The position numbers were made by a program, and so were the translations under genes. From a virus, in IMG/VR virus record IMGVR_UViG_3300037258_000368, positions 1 through 64,000 of that record: a stretch of DNA of 64,000 bases. One strand, written 5' to 3'. Positions 48,201 through 56,424 of the stretch are shown piece by piece (positions within the stretch are counted from its first letter, which is position 1; each line of letters opens with the position of its first letter). A model generated the notes under the pieces. It saw only the letters and a list, made by a program, of their open reading frames with translations, did no database searches and was not told where the DNA came from.

Positions 48201-51200
48201 TGCGCAAAATCGGCGAATTTATGTGCGCCCGCCTCGATATGATAGCCGGCGAGCGTCAATCCTGCTGCTGCGATTTCCGGGTCAAACCCGGCATTGAGTT
48301 GCGAGCCGCCGAGTTTGGCGCGCAGGATCGCACGCGCTTTATCGGCGGCATCCTTGGTGAAGATTTTATTGCTCTCGCCGTAGCCGGCTTTTTCAGAAGC
48401 GAGCGGTCCCGCATCGGCAATACGGCGGCGGGCTTCGGCGATTGCCCTTTCGATTGTTGCCTTCTCGCTCGGCCCAACTTCGCGTTCTCGCAGTTCCTGC
48501 TCTAACGTATTGATCCGATCCTGTTCGCGGCGCGCGATGTCCGCTGGTTCGGATGTTGGGATAGCGGCGAGGCCCGGGTGTTCTGGCGAAGCAAGCGCAA
48601 TCTCCCACTCGCCTTCCGTCAAATCGGTCAGACGCTGGATGCGGCTTAGATTTACCTGCGCCACGCCCTCCGGAATTGCGCCCTCTTTTACGAGGCGAGC
48701 GAGACCCGCAACAGCTTGCTGCGGCGTGACCTCTCCATTCAGGGCGTCGACCGCCCACTTGTTCGCTGATCTTTTCCCCGGATCTTCGAAATCCGCATAC
48801 TCGTAGCGCGGTGTGACGCCTTCGGGCGCGATCTTGTATTCGGGATGCGCGTCGCGATCGATGCTCAGTTTCACCCCGTCGCGCGTCGGGGTCATGCCGA
48901 CCGGCTCGGTCGTGCGCACGCCATTTTCCACGGTCGAGCGCACGCCGCGCTCGTCTTCGTAAAGGGTCTGGCCGAGAGAATTTTTGCCGATCTCTTTCGG
49001 CTCAGGCCGCGGAGCCCGTACCGCGGCTCCCGTGACGAATGACGGCAGCACGTATTTCGTGCCGGCGGGCGGTTCCATGACCTGCGGTGTCGGCGCTTTT
49101 GGCTTGGGCGGCGCCTTCGCCTTCCCTTCTGCTTCGCCTTCCGGGGGTTCCGGCGGCGCCGGCGGTGGCGGTGGCTTCGCTGCCTCGGCTTCGGGCTCGG
49201 GCGGCCCATAGATTTCGGCGGTCGCCTCGCGCAACTCCTCGGGCGGCACGCCGGCGACAAAGCCGTCGCGGCGCATCTCGGCTTGCTTCGCCGCGATCTC
49301 GGCCGGCGTCGGCGCTCGACCGTCCGGTGTCGGGAAGAACGCCTCGGTATCGACGGGTCGGCCATCGGCCAATTCCGCGACGCTGGCGCTGATCGCGGCG
49401 TGCTGGGTCTGCGCGTCGGCGTGGACGATCGGCGCGGCGGCAGCGGCTTTTCGTATCTCGTCCTCGAAGGTTATGCCGAGCCGTTCTTGTGCGGCTATGA
49501 AGGCGGCCTCGTTTTCTGGATTGTGGAAAAACGGAATTTGCCCGCCGATCGATTCCACACCGCTTTGTCGGGCGTATTCCTCGAAAAACTCTTCCTCGGT
49601 GACGCCCCGCGTCGGGATGCCCCGCTTTTCGCCGATCTCCTGCGCTTCTGCGTCGGGCTGCCACATGCGGGTTGTGGTCGACTCGGCTGCCGGCGAGCGC
49701 CGGATCGCCATCTCTGTCGAGACCTTTTCGGAGTGGCCTTGGGCGAGCAGGTAGGCTTTGACCTGTTCCTGCTCCGGGGTCAGCGGTACGGTCTCGGCGG
49801 CCGGGAGGGGGGGTCCACCCGCAGTCATGCTTGCCCGCCACTCCGCGGCTTGCCGCTCGAAATCCGCGACATCGTTGGACTCGATGACGGTGCGCTGGCC
49901 GTTGATCTCGATGGTCGTGCGGAAGGATCTCGCCGGCGGGGCTGGTTCCGGTGCGGGCGGCGTGGTGGCCGGCGCTCCTTGGCGAGCATTCTTCCAAGCG
50001 TTGAATTCCGTCATATTGTCCATCGACGGAATACCGAGCGCTATCCTGGCCTCACGCACGAATTGAGCTGCGGCCTGTCGTTCCGAGTCGCCATTGGCAC
50101 GCGCAACTGCCCGCACTTGATCGAGCCGGGGACCAAGTGCCTCCGCAATTTGGCTAGCGGTTTTGCCTTCGGCAGCAAGTCCTTCAATGTTGCCAACGAT
50201 ATTGAGCCGGGTTGCTGTTGCATAAGAGCGCGCAACGTTCTCACGAACGAGATCGGCAACGGGGCCTGTGCCCGCCGGGATCACAGGCTGGCGGACCGCA
50301 GCAACGATGGGCGGCGGGGCGCCAGACGGGGGAGGAGGCGGCGCTCCTCCTGGCGGCGCTCCTCCTGGCGGCGCTCCTCCTCCTGGCGGCGCTGGCGGCG
50401 GCGCCGGCGCCCGCGCGACGTGCCAAAGATCCTTGATCGGTCCGGTGATCCCGGCATGGGTGAGCGCGGCCAGGCCGGCGCCCATCGCAGTGTCGAGGAG
50501 CGCCTCGCGCAAACCGTAGTCGCTGGCTTCCTCTTGGCCGAGGCCGTACTGCAGCGCGGCGACCGGCGCCATCGCCAGCGCGCCGCTTGCCGCACCGGCG
50601 CCCAGCCGCGCGACGGTGCGTCCGATGATCCCGGCCCCGGTCCGGGCCATGATCGCCTCTTCGCCGATGCCCGGCACAAAGATCGTGGCGGCCCGCAGCG
50701 GGTCGAGCATGAAGCCGAGCGAGCCGACGGCAAAATTGGTCGGCCAGGAATGAGCGTTTTCGAAGCGAGCGGTCACGTTGTCGCGTTCGATTTCCTCGCG
50801 CTTTGCTTCACCGATCAGCTTGGCGACCGCCTCGGGCAGCGGACCATCGCCAAGCGAGACCGGTTTGCCGTCATTGCCGAGTGGGGCGTAACGCTGCTGG
50901 TATTCCTCGTGCGGTAGCATCGGTGTCGGCTCGGAGCCGGGCGGCGGCATCTGGTCCGTGGTGCCAAAGGGCGCCGCGGCTTCCTCCTGCTCTCGGGTCA
51001 TGCCGTAGAGCATCTGCGGAAGGATGCCGCTGCCCCGGTAGAGGCCTTGTGTCGCGACGCGGCCTGCCGAACGCAGGGTCGAACCGACCTGCTCGCCGAT
51101 CGACTCGCCGGCGGTCGAGGGGATGTCCTGGTAGGCGATATCCGCGGCCGCTTCGGGATCTTCGACCGGTTTCCCGTCCGGGATGATATCGAAACCGCTC

Positions 51201-51202
51201 AT
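42266..51202 (-). CDS. Giant polyvalent virion protein with N6-methylase and SNF2-like helicase domains
   Basis: The 2978-residue protein has three visible parts. The N-terminal 1000 residues include Pro-rich linkers and polyvalent-type helical segments. A methylase follows: FEPGMGIGNF (SAM-binding motif I, about residue 1284) and NPPFG (about 1346), as in N6-adenine methylases. A helicase follows: Walker A AVGAGKTS (about 2047), DEAHQ (about 2221) and motif VI QRNGRGFRQG (about 2574). Similar giant proteins occur in Bcep22-type phages and DarB-like antirestriction proteins; it probably enters with the DNA and blocks restriction. Confidence 0.88.
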   Translation of the reverse strand: MSGFDIIPDGKPVEDPEAAADIAYQDIPSTAGESIGEQVGSTLRSAGRVATQGLYRGSGILPQMLYGMTREQEEAAAPFGTTDQMPPPGSEPTPMLPHEEYQQRYAPLGNDGKPVSLGDGPLPEAVAKLIGEAKREEIERDNVTARFENAHSWPTNFAVGSLGFMLDPLRAATIFVPGIGEEAIMARTGAGIIGRTVARLGAGAASGALAMAPVAALQYGLGQEEASDYGLREALLDTAMGAGLAALTHAGITGPIKDLWHVARAPAPPPAPPGGGAPPGGAPPGGAPPPPPSGAPPPIVAAVRQPVIPAGTGPVADLVRENVARSYATATRLNIVGNIEGLAAEGKTASQIAEALGPRLDQVRAVARANGDSERQAAAQFVREARIALGIPSMDNMTEFNAWKNARQGAPATTPPAPEPAPPARSFRTTIEINGQRTVIESNDVADFERQAAEWRASMTAGGPPLPAAETVPLTPEQEQVKAYLLAQGHSEKVSTEMAIRRSPAAESTTTRMWQPDAEAQEIGEKRGIPTRGVTEEEFFEEYARQSGVESIGGQIPFFHNPENEAAFIAAQERLGITFEDEIRKAAAAAPIVHADAQTQHAAISASVAELADGRPVDTEAFFPTPDGRAPTPAEIAAKQAEMRRDGFVAGVPPEELREATAEIYGPPEPEAEAAKPPPPPAPPEPPEGEAEGKAKAPPKPKAPTPQVMEPPAGTKYVLPSFVTGAAVRAPRPEPKEIGKNSLGQTLYEDERGVRSTVENGVRTTEPVGMTPTRDGVKLSIDRDAHPEYKIAPEGVTPRYEYADFEDPGKRSANKWAVDALNGEVTPQQAVAGLARLVKEGAIPEGVAQVNLSRIQRLTDLTEGEWEIALASPEHPGLAAIPTSEPADIARREQDRINTLEQELREREVGPSEKATIERAIAEARRRIADAGPLASEKAGYGESNKIFTKDAADKARAILRAKLGGSQLNAGFDPEIAAAGLTLAGYHIEAGAHKFADFAHEMVADFGEAIRPYLRGFYENARHYPDFEPARNMSTPEEIDRAIEDAANATQHPGTLRTGGNGEGTEDGGGAATRGPVATAPEGSEQPGAGTAEPNPAGEPGPGSSGEGAGAGAGIRHPDNIPAGGEAGPGSPGVTGRPAGERNGEPGERAPDADVKGANYVIEPGALAEARSPRVKANDNIAAIELAKSLTAAGLPATKEQQAILARYVGWGGLSGALPDAKGNFRGGLDKIGARLKEILTDDEHRAAAASVLNAHYTSEVVVRSMWQAVERLGFKGGSVFEPGMGIGNFLGLMPGDLAAASRYQGIERDAITAQIAKLLYPESGVRQGDFSRVKVPLDHFDMAIGNPPFGNIAIKADPRYAARNFSIHNFFFAKSIDSVRPGGLLAFITSHFTMDSMDGDARRFLAERAEFLGAVRLPNTAFKANAGTEVTTDILFFKKRAAPVDLGNELPEWTQSALRELPDKNGEPATGPVNRYFTEHPEMVLGNESFAGKMNSGRDEYTVGETPGTVLSDRLREAMARLPEGVMDPPLSPEEKAAIDFSSTEKVDGSYYVAPDGRLMQYSQGAGRPVPERGAGVEGGKTAAEIHLIRDFVPLRDAMREVYRANLAGDEVAGAAARAQLGRVYDAFVAKNGPVNKTEFTYRRPNVVQQENARTAAREEARAAGEHFDEGDFDPGVMIAMGSKANEIARARETARGLAKEAGREFDEGTFDPAGMPDIETRKQPNLDPLRADQQSYVLSAAEDYDAETGLAEKRRIFFENNLTRYIEPELKSANDGVMWSMNKHGRLDVDAIAKKLGVTRPQVIEELGDAVMRLPGTQDSYVIRDAYLSGDVVTKLEEARAAVEADPRLQRNVSALEAVQPPPLPPGEITMNLGMSWIPVSHILNFLDDIGMGRTNLQFSEILGQWLVDKDGKYGPRQAEWSTERLGAHELLELALNGKSAVIRDRDPGPPTTTYVNQEATEAAQEVVSKLKEAFTDWTMADPARAVDLATLYNAKFNRVVLRQWDGGYLTTPGVSSNWSWRPHQTRVVARIIQDGNTYMAHAVGAGKTSAMIGSAMEMRRLGLVAKPMFVVPNHMLGQFAKEFYEQYPTARIMVADTSNFHTSVRKQFVANIAQQDLDGVVITNSAFGLIPISGEFSAQMIREATDEIDEAFAQLGQNPDELKKVTKGVNPDDRFTVKRLQAQKQRLEQKLLAARARQDEVNTFEELGVDFLFVDEAHQFRKLPITTITPMKGIDSSGGSDMAWDLYTKSRYLDQQNPGRSLVMASGTPVTNTMGELYSISRYIQPKALAERGLQHFDAWKQAFGTTTTKLEPTVTNEYKNATRFDTFVNMPELYKMVGSAMDVVTSKDLAQYVTRPAYNRLPPWLAPLTNWLQDFRADITRRAEAIKTRKGPPGKGDDILFSILSDGRKAAIDPRLVDMHAATAGDPSKLNMMIANVHRIWDETRDTQFYDPATDFKNESFRGPATQLVFANSGIGTRNSKGEPVFSSYQWMRREWIRMGIPASEIAFIKDFENPVAKLRLFNDVNEGKVRLLVGSVQKMGTGVNVQRRLRAIHNLDPLWYPADDEQRNGRGFRQGNHNPTLDIHDYSTMGSLDEFMWNLMAKKAGFIEQFFRGDPNLREMEDLGEADTYSQLAAMTTSDPRVMQLAQFKQDLKKLERRQSAHRSEQYRYQIDSQRGATEAAKEHATAAALQEAIGRSHQITGENFKVTVGDQVLTTREEAVAAIDKAVAATYPGLDVGKTQQIGEIGGFPLLISAQNHYALDAEGHFVKGPTGLLVTLKDDAPHFYLQFWPGEDRPLGMVPAPNMIASASSLLRLLPDYLKGAQERARNAELRAESSNREIGKTFVDEAKIPPMRQQVAALEASLSGKQAPVAEDAPPGPQAAAAAPAAAGGTAPLAPGQTTSIGPEGTMVSRDPALLRLWGQEPDLTAALQRLDTIGDQLLPEEQAAIDAAKARTGDAVDEAAACIGESEV

Positions 51203-54200
51203 CAAAATTGCCCCTGCTGATAGTCAACCGGGGCGTCTGGCACCTTGTCGGGCTTCGCGTTGAACGGCACTTCGATGAATCCGCCGTTGGCCTGTCGCAC
51301 GAAACGGCCGCCGCTGTCCATGAGGCGGATCGATTGACCGACCGTGATCCAGTTCGGCGCCGCCTTGAGGATGCGCAGCCAATCGTCGCCGCTCACGGCC
51401 CCGGCGATGTCGGGCCGGTTAGCCAGGGAGAGTGGCTGCTGAACATCGTTGAGCGTCAGAGAATTGACGTATTGCTGGGCTGCGGCGCTGATCGCATCGA
51501 CGTTGGAGCGCGGCACGCGGGCGCCGCCGTTCGGCATGAATTCCCATTTGCCGATCGCGCTCTCGACCGCATGATCGGCCGCCGCCGCCGGATCTTCGCC
51601 GTGGTAGAGCGCCTTCGCTTTCGCAAGGAGGCCGATCGCGGAGATGATGCCATCGACCTGGCGCGGCGACGCGCCGGAATTGAGCATCGAGCGCTCGTAT
51701 TGTTTGATGCTGTCGTCGCCGGCGATGCGCGTCGCGATCGTCATCGAGGGCTTTAGGGCGCCGGCGACTTTGGCGTCGAGCAGATCGTCGAGGGACTTGT
51801 TGACGCCGGCCTTGTTGGCTTCCGCCAAACCACGCGCGAGGAGCGCGCCGTCGCCCTCGTTGTCGAGCGCGCCGACCATCTGGTAGGCCGGCGGCAGTTT
51901 GCCGACGCTGACGATATCCCGCCAGACTTCCGGCCATGCTGTACCCCAGCGCTCTTGCATCGCTTTCAATGCCGCTGGTGCGTGTTCAGGGTCGGCCATG
52001 ATCTGCTGCGTCGCTGACTGGGCCTGTGTGTTGCTCAGAACGTGGCGGCTGTCGGCGGGCACCTGAAGCCGCTCCTGTTCGCCAAGAAGCTTTGCGGCAA
52101 AGCTCTCGACGGCATCGGGGATGCCCTGACCGCGCAATTCGGCTGACTGCTCGAGCGTTTCTTTCGCCGTCGCCTCGCGCGCCGCCTCGACATCGGGGTT
52201 GGTCGCCAGGACGTAGGAGGCCGGATCTTCGCCCAGGGCTTTGATGTGCTGTTCGACGGCTTTGTCAAAAGCGTCGGCGAGCTTTTTCTGCTTCACGTAG
52301 CCCGGGCCGGCGCTGCGGGCGAGCACCGCTTGGTTGGCGGCGTGCTGCGTCGCGATTTCAGTCAGCGGCATGCCGCGCACCGCCTGCACCTGTTGACCGA
52401 TCGTTCGGGCGTCTTCAAGATCGCCGATCATCTGATCGGCGTTTTCCTTCGGGAACAACCGGCGATAGGTGTTCGGGTCGTAATTGAACTCGCGGCCGTC
52501 TTGCAGCATCGCGACGCCGCCCTTGTATTGCGCCAGCGCCTGTGAGCGATCGGCCGAAGTCGTCTGCACCATGCGGCCGTAGCGTTGATTGGCCATGCCG
52601 TAGACGCGGCTGTATTGCTCTTCCGACAGCCCTTCGGGGATGCGGGCGAGATATTCCTCGCGGGTCGGGAAATTGGGCACCGGCGCCGTCATCGGGGTCG
52701 CCGGCGCTGCCGGCTGGCCGACAAGCTGATCGGGCGGTGGCGCTGCCTTCGGGTTGCCGTGGGCGTCGTACATCGACGCCTGCGCGTTGTGGAGCAGTGT
52801 CGCATAGGCATCGGCCGCGGCCGGCGTCGAAAACGTGCCGAGGTTCTCACCGGTCGCCTTGAAATGCGCTATCGCGTCCTCGTTGCTCAATCGGCCCGCC
52901 GGGTGACCCATCACGGTCGGAATCAGCACCTCGCCGGCGCCCGTGCCGATCGACATCGAACTCGTAGTGCTGTAGCTGCCATCTGGGTTATGCAGAACCG
53001 CCCGGTTCCAGGGATCGACATTCCCCGGTTTCACCATTCCGGCGGCATGCTGGGTGTCGAAAACCGGCGGGTTGACTTTTCCCGCTGCCGGTGCTGGCGC
53101 GGCGGTTGTCAGCGCGCGGATCTTCTCGCCCATCGAACTGTAGCCGTGTGGGCTCGGGTGCACGCCCTCGGTCGCGCCGACATCCTCAGCCGCAATTACC
53201 GGGACGCCCTGCCGCTTGGCGATATCAGCGAGCTCCGCGTTCTTCTCGGGGAATTTGGGGCCGTATCCGACCGCGATCACATTGGCGCCGTGCGCCTTCA
53301 GGTAATCGATCGTCTGCTCAACGACCGGCATCTGCTGACCGTTCGAGCCGGACGGCAGCACCACGGTCTTGCCCTGCCAATGATCCTCGGGCTGGCCCTT
53401 GATCGTGTCGAAGATGGTCTGCGGCGTGTCGCCGCCGTGGACATGCCCCGGCGCGCGCAGCGGTACATTGAGCCCGACGCCGAGGCTGTCGCCCCAGACT
53501 TCGAGATTTTGTGCACCGCCTTGGGCGCCCGGTGCAACATTCGGGGCTCCTGGCGCAACGCCCCGGTCCAACGCGTCGGCAAGCTGCGGAACGCCAGCGC
53601 GCGTGTAGGAGGCATCCTTGTGTGGGTCGCCACCAAGGTATCCGCGCAATGCGGCATTCCAGGTGCCCCCTGTCGCCTTCAGATCGGCGAGATAGCGCGC
53701 CGCCTGCGGGATTGCCTGTGTCGGATCGTCTGGGTCGAAGCCGCCGCGACTGGCGGCAGTCGAGGGCAGAAATTGGGCTATCCCCCGCGCGCCTTTCGGC
53801 GAGACCCCGGTCGGCTTAAAGCCGTTCTCGGCAAAAAGCACCCGCGTCAGCAATTCCTCGGGCACGTCGTATTGGGTCGCTGCACCGTTGATGAGCGGGG
53901 CATATTGCGCCGGCGCCTGCGGGAGCGCCGGAAGCGGGCCGGTTGTCGTGCGGGGACCCGTCGTGCCCGGAACCGCGCCGCCGGACATGCGATCGACGAT
54001 CGCGGCCGCCTGCGCGCGATCGGCGTTGCGCTGCGCGGTAGCTGCGTGGCCGGCGAGACTGTACCCGAGCGAATCGTAATTCTTCGAGGTCGACAGGATG
54101 TCGGTGTGGTCGGTGTAGAGCTTCGTCGCAAGCGCCGGATTGCTGATCGCGGCCGCCTTAATGCGGGCCTCGGTGACATCGGTCAACGCCTGGCGCTGCT

Positions 54201-54843
54201 CGCGCGCCATCAGCGCTGCCTGATCCGGCGTCAGTTGCGAGACATCCCGTGGCAATAATCCCGCGAGTTGCATTTTTTGGATGCGCGCGGAATTGGCTGT
54301 TGCCAAAGCCTGCGTCGCTGCCCCCTCGTCCTCGGGGTGCGTCGCGGCATCGGCAATCGCGTTCTGGTACCGCGTTTCACTGACCTGGGTACCCCAGCCT
54401 TTCGATTCGGTATCGTAGTGGGTGCCAATCTCTCCCTGCTGGCGGGCCATGAGATAGCGGGTCTGCTGGTTGAATTCGATCTGGCTGTCGGTGGTCATCC
54501 CCATGCCGGCATATTTGTCGCGTAGCGCTTTCAGCGCCGCGATGACTCCAGGCTGGGCGTCCATTGCCTCCTGGTTGTGCTTGCCCAGGTAGTCGGTCAT
54601 TACCTGCTGGGATTCGTCCATATAGCCGGATGCAGCCTGTTGCCCGGAGAGCTGGCCATAGACGTGGCCGACCTTGAGGACATCCTGGCCGACCTTTTCC
54701 TCGGCCGCGCCGACCTGCGCGCCGAAATCCGCTCCGGACGACGCGATCCGCTCGTAATCTTCGGGCGGCCTGGATTGCGGCTCAACATTGGGGATGCCGC
54801 TCGCCGCCGGAATGCGCGAGGGTATGGTAAGAATCTGGGCCAA
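51202..54843 (-). CDS. Ejection protein with lytic transglycosylase and SGNH-hydrolase domains
   Basis: The 1213-residue protein has an SLT-type lytic transglycosylase domain around residues 315-400 (RVLFAENGFKPTGVSPKGAR, GIAQFLPSTA with a catalytic Glu in FAENG). An SGNH-hydrolase-like domain follows near 448-575, with block I GDSLG and block V GVHPSPHGY. The transglycosylase would cut glycan strands for DNA entry, as in T7-like ejection proteins. SGNH enzymes remove acyl groups, which could help on acetylated peptidoglycan. A widespread phage module (NPDGSYSTTSSMSIG) follows. Confidence 0.87.
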   Translation of the reverse strand: MAQILTIPSRIPAASGIPNVEPQSRPPEDYERIASSGADFGAQVGAAEEKVGQDVLKVGHVYGQLSGQQAASGYMDESQQVMTDYLGKHNQEAMDAQPGVIAALKALRDKYAGMGMTTDSQIEFNQQTRYLMARQQGEIGTHYDTESKGWGTQVSETRYQNAIADAATHPEDEGAATQALATANSARIQKMQLAGLLPRDVSQLTPDQAALMAREQRQALTDVTEARIKAAAISNPALATKLYTDHTDILSTSKNYDSLGYSLAGHAATAQRNADRAQAAAIVDRMSGGAVPGTTGPRTTTGPLPALPQAPAQYAPLINGAATQYDVPEELLTRVLFAENGFKPTGVSPKGARGIAQFLPSTAASRGGFDPDDPTQAIPQAARYLADLKATGGTWNAALRGYLGGDPHKDASYTRAGVPQLADALDRGVAPGAPNVAPGAQGGAQNLEVWGDSLGVGLNVPLRAPGHVHGGDTPQTIFDTIKGQPEDHWQGKTVVLPSGSNGQQMPVVEQTIDYLKAHGANVIAVGYGPKFPEKNAELADIAKRQGVPVIAAEDVGATEGVHPSPHGYSSMGEKIRALTTAAPAPAAGKVNPPVFDTQHAAGMVKPGNVDPWNRAVLHNPDGSYSTTSSMSIGTGAGEVLIPTVMGHPAGRLSNEDAIAHFKATGENLGTFSTPAAADAYATLLHNAQASMYDAHGNPKAAPPPDQLVGQPAAPATPMTAPVPNFPTREEYLARIPEGLSEEQYSRVYGMANQRYGRMVQTTSADRSQALAQYKGGVAMLQDGREFNYDPNTYRRLFPKENADQMIGDLEDARTIGQQVQAVRGMPLTEIATQHAANQAVLARSAGPGYVKQKKLADAFDKAVEQHIKALGEDPASYVLATNPDVEAAREATAKETLEQSAELRGQGIPDAVESFAAKLLGEQERLQVPADSRHVLSNTQAQSATQQIMADPEHAPAALKAMQERWGTAWPEVWRDIVSVGKLPPAYQMVGALDNEGDGALLARGLAEANKAGVNKSLDDLLDAKVAGALKPSMTIATRIAGDDSIKQYERSMLNSGASPRQVDGIISAIGLLAKAKALYHGEDPAAAADHAVESAIGKWEFMPNGGARVPRSNVDAISAAAQQYVNSLTLNDVQQPLSLANRPDIAGAVSGDDWLRILKAAPNWITVGQSIRLMDSGGRFVRQANGGFIEVPFNAKPDKVPDAPVDYQQGQF

Positions 54844-54844
54844 A

Positions 54845-55423
54845 TCAGATCACTGCGCCATTGGTGTTCTGGTAATAGCCGGAATTGCTGGTATCGGCGG
54901 TTGTACCGAGCCCGGACCATTTGAGGCCGATATTCGACGCGCCCGCCAGGAGCGAGCCACCGGCGCTGGCAAAGCCGGCCGTCGTGTCGAACCCGGCCTG
55001 AGCTTTAAGGAGCTGGGCTTGCGCAGCATCATTCGTTGATTCCGTGCGGTAGCCATAGGCTGTCAGCGCCGCGGCCTGCCGCGTCGTCTCGGTATCCAAT
55101 TGGCCCTTTTCGGCGGCGCTGGTTCGCAGATCGACCGCGGAGCCGCTGTTGACATCGATCCCGTTGGCCGCGATCTCGGCCTTCAAATGCTGCTCCTCGG
55201 CCCGCGCTTTAAACGCCTCGTTCGTCGCCTGCTGCTCTCCGGCCTTGATCGCGTAGGCGGCATTCTGATTCGCGGTGATCTGGTTATTTGCAGCGACTTG
55301 GGCTTGATAGTTCGCCGAGGCAGCATTCGCTTCGCCGGTGCTGATCGCGCCGAGCGCAGATATGCCGCTGCCCGCGATGCCCGCAACGGCAGATACAAGA
55401 CCAAGATCAAGTCCCACGTTCAA
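54845..55423 (-). CDS. Internal virion protein (T7 gp14-like)
   Basis: The 192-residue protein starts MNVGLDLGLVSAVAGIAGSG and has an N-terminal hydrophobic segment. Ala/Gln/Asn-rich helices follow (ANYQAQVAANNQITANQNAA), then a glycine-rich end. This is the usual look of gp14-like ejection proteins that line the channel through the outer membrane. It is next to the gp13-like gene and the 1213-residue ejection protein, the standard order. Confidence 0.75.
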   Translation of the reverse strand: MNVGLDLGLVSAVAGIAGSGISALGAISTGEANAASANYQAQVAANNQITANQNAAYAIKAGEQQATNEAFKARAEEQHLKAEIAANGIDVNSGSAVDLRTSAAEKGQLDTETTRQAAALTAYGYRTESTNDAAQAQLLKAQAGFDTTAGFASAGGSLLAGASNIGLKWSGLGTTADTSNSGYYQNTNGAVI

Positions 55424-55877
55424 TCCTCAATTCTCGGTAGACGGCGCCGGCGATTAGCTGGGGATCGCCAACGGAGAAACCCGCCAACGAAAAAAACCGG
55501 ATGGCGCACTGGTAGGAGCAGGCGACGTGCGCGCGCAACACCTGGCGCGAACCGAGCATCATCCTGACTTCCTTTCGGGTCTCGCGCAGGAAAGCCAGTG
55601 GCAATCGGGCGACCGGCGCCGCCGTAAATGCCCATAGCGATCCGGTATCGCTCAAGAGCTGCGCGGTGTCGCCCCAGGCTGCCGCAACTTCGCCATCGAC
55701 GATCGCCACCCGCGGCGCGATCGACGCCCGCCACAGCGCGATCAGCGCATGCCGCGGCACGAGCCCGACCGCCTCGATCTCGGCGCGGTCCTCGGCACGC
55801 AGCGTCGCGCAAAGCGCGCGCACATGGGCGAGAGTACAAGGGCGGATTTCGTATCGCACCGGATCGGATGCTATCAT
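55407..55877 (-). CDS. T7 gp13-like / GNAT-fold virion assembly protein
   Basis: The 156-residue protein starts MIASDPVRYEIRPCTLAHVR. It has the pattern of the phage gp13 family with a GNAT-like fold (RPCTLAHVRALCATLRAEDR, ALWRASIAPRVAIVDGEVAA, LLSDTGSLWAFTAAPV). It aids assembly of internal virion proteins in T7-like phages. It overlaps the gp14-like gene by 17 bases. Acetyltransferase activity is not implied. Confidence 0.75.
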   Translation of the reverse strand: MIASDPVRYEIRPCTLAHVRALCATLRAEDRAEIEAVGLVPRHALIALWRASIAPRVAIVDGEVAAAWGDTAQLLSDTGSLWAFTAAPVARLPLAFLRETRKEVRMMLGSRQVLRAHVACSYQCAIRFFSLAGFSVGDPQLIAGAVYRELRIERGT

Positions 55878-55915
55878 AGACTGCCTGCACACACGGGTCA
55901 GGGTAGGAGGGAAAG

Positions 55916-56404
55916 ATGGACGAGAATTCGATCGGACATATCGATTCGGTAATTGCGCATATGACCGTCTGGGCGCCGTGGCGGCTTCCCCTTTATCGAG
56001 CGGTCAAAGCGAAGACGATCAGTCTCGTCGAATTTTTCCCGGGAGGAAACGCGGACCCCATATTTCTCGGCAGCCTACCTGCCCCCACGGTGGCGATTAT
56101 TGCCGACGATATTGGAAGCCCCGTCGGGCCGGATGGTTTTCCCTGCGCCCAATACCTGTTGTGTAACTGGGCGCAGGGTCTATTGGTTCATTCGGCAGGC
56201 GGCGAGACTTGGCATTACGACGAGGCTGTGCGCGGTGCTATCATTGTTCGGCACCTCGTCCTTATTGAAACCGGCAGCCGCGACCATGACAAATGGATCG
56301 TAGCAGCCGGCATCGATCCTACCCCCTTAGCGGCCACTCGCATTCCTGTGTTGAGCATTATCGTCTCCCCATCTTCCCCTCCGCACCCGCTTCCGCCGAA
56401 TTGA
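55916..56404 (+). CDS. Hypothetical protein on opposite strand (cargo gene)
   Basis: The 162-residue protein starts MDENSIGHIDSVIAHMTVWA, preceded by AGGAGG five bases upstream. It appears globular alpha/beta (TISLVEFFPGGNADPIFLGS, DGFPCAQYLLCNWAQGL, GAIIVRHLVLIETG). It is divergent from the gp13-like gene and starts a plus-strand cargo unit. Family not recognised. Confidence 0.7.
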   Translation: MDENSIGHIDSVIAHMTVWAPWRLPLYRAVKAKTISLVEFFPGGNADPIFLGSLPAPTVAIIADDIGSPVGPDGFPCAQYLLCNWAQGLLVHSAGGETWHYDEAVRGAIIVRHLVLIETGSRDHDKWIVAAGIDPTPLAATRIPVLSIIVSPSSPPHPLPPN

Positions 56405-56424
56405 CGCCCCGGGCTCGGCCTCCG

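Noticed and set aside
49283-50917. A 544-codon open frame on the plus strand within the giant gene
   Set aside because: Its product is unusually Arg-rich and it lies opposite continuous coding of the 2978-residue protein.
39477-55877. Virion RNA polymerase among the giant proteins
   Set aside because: The large proteins show methylase, helicase, transglycosylase and SGNH motifs. No polymerase motifs of N4- or T7-type were visible.
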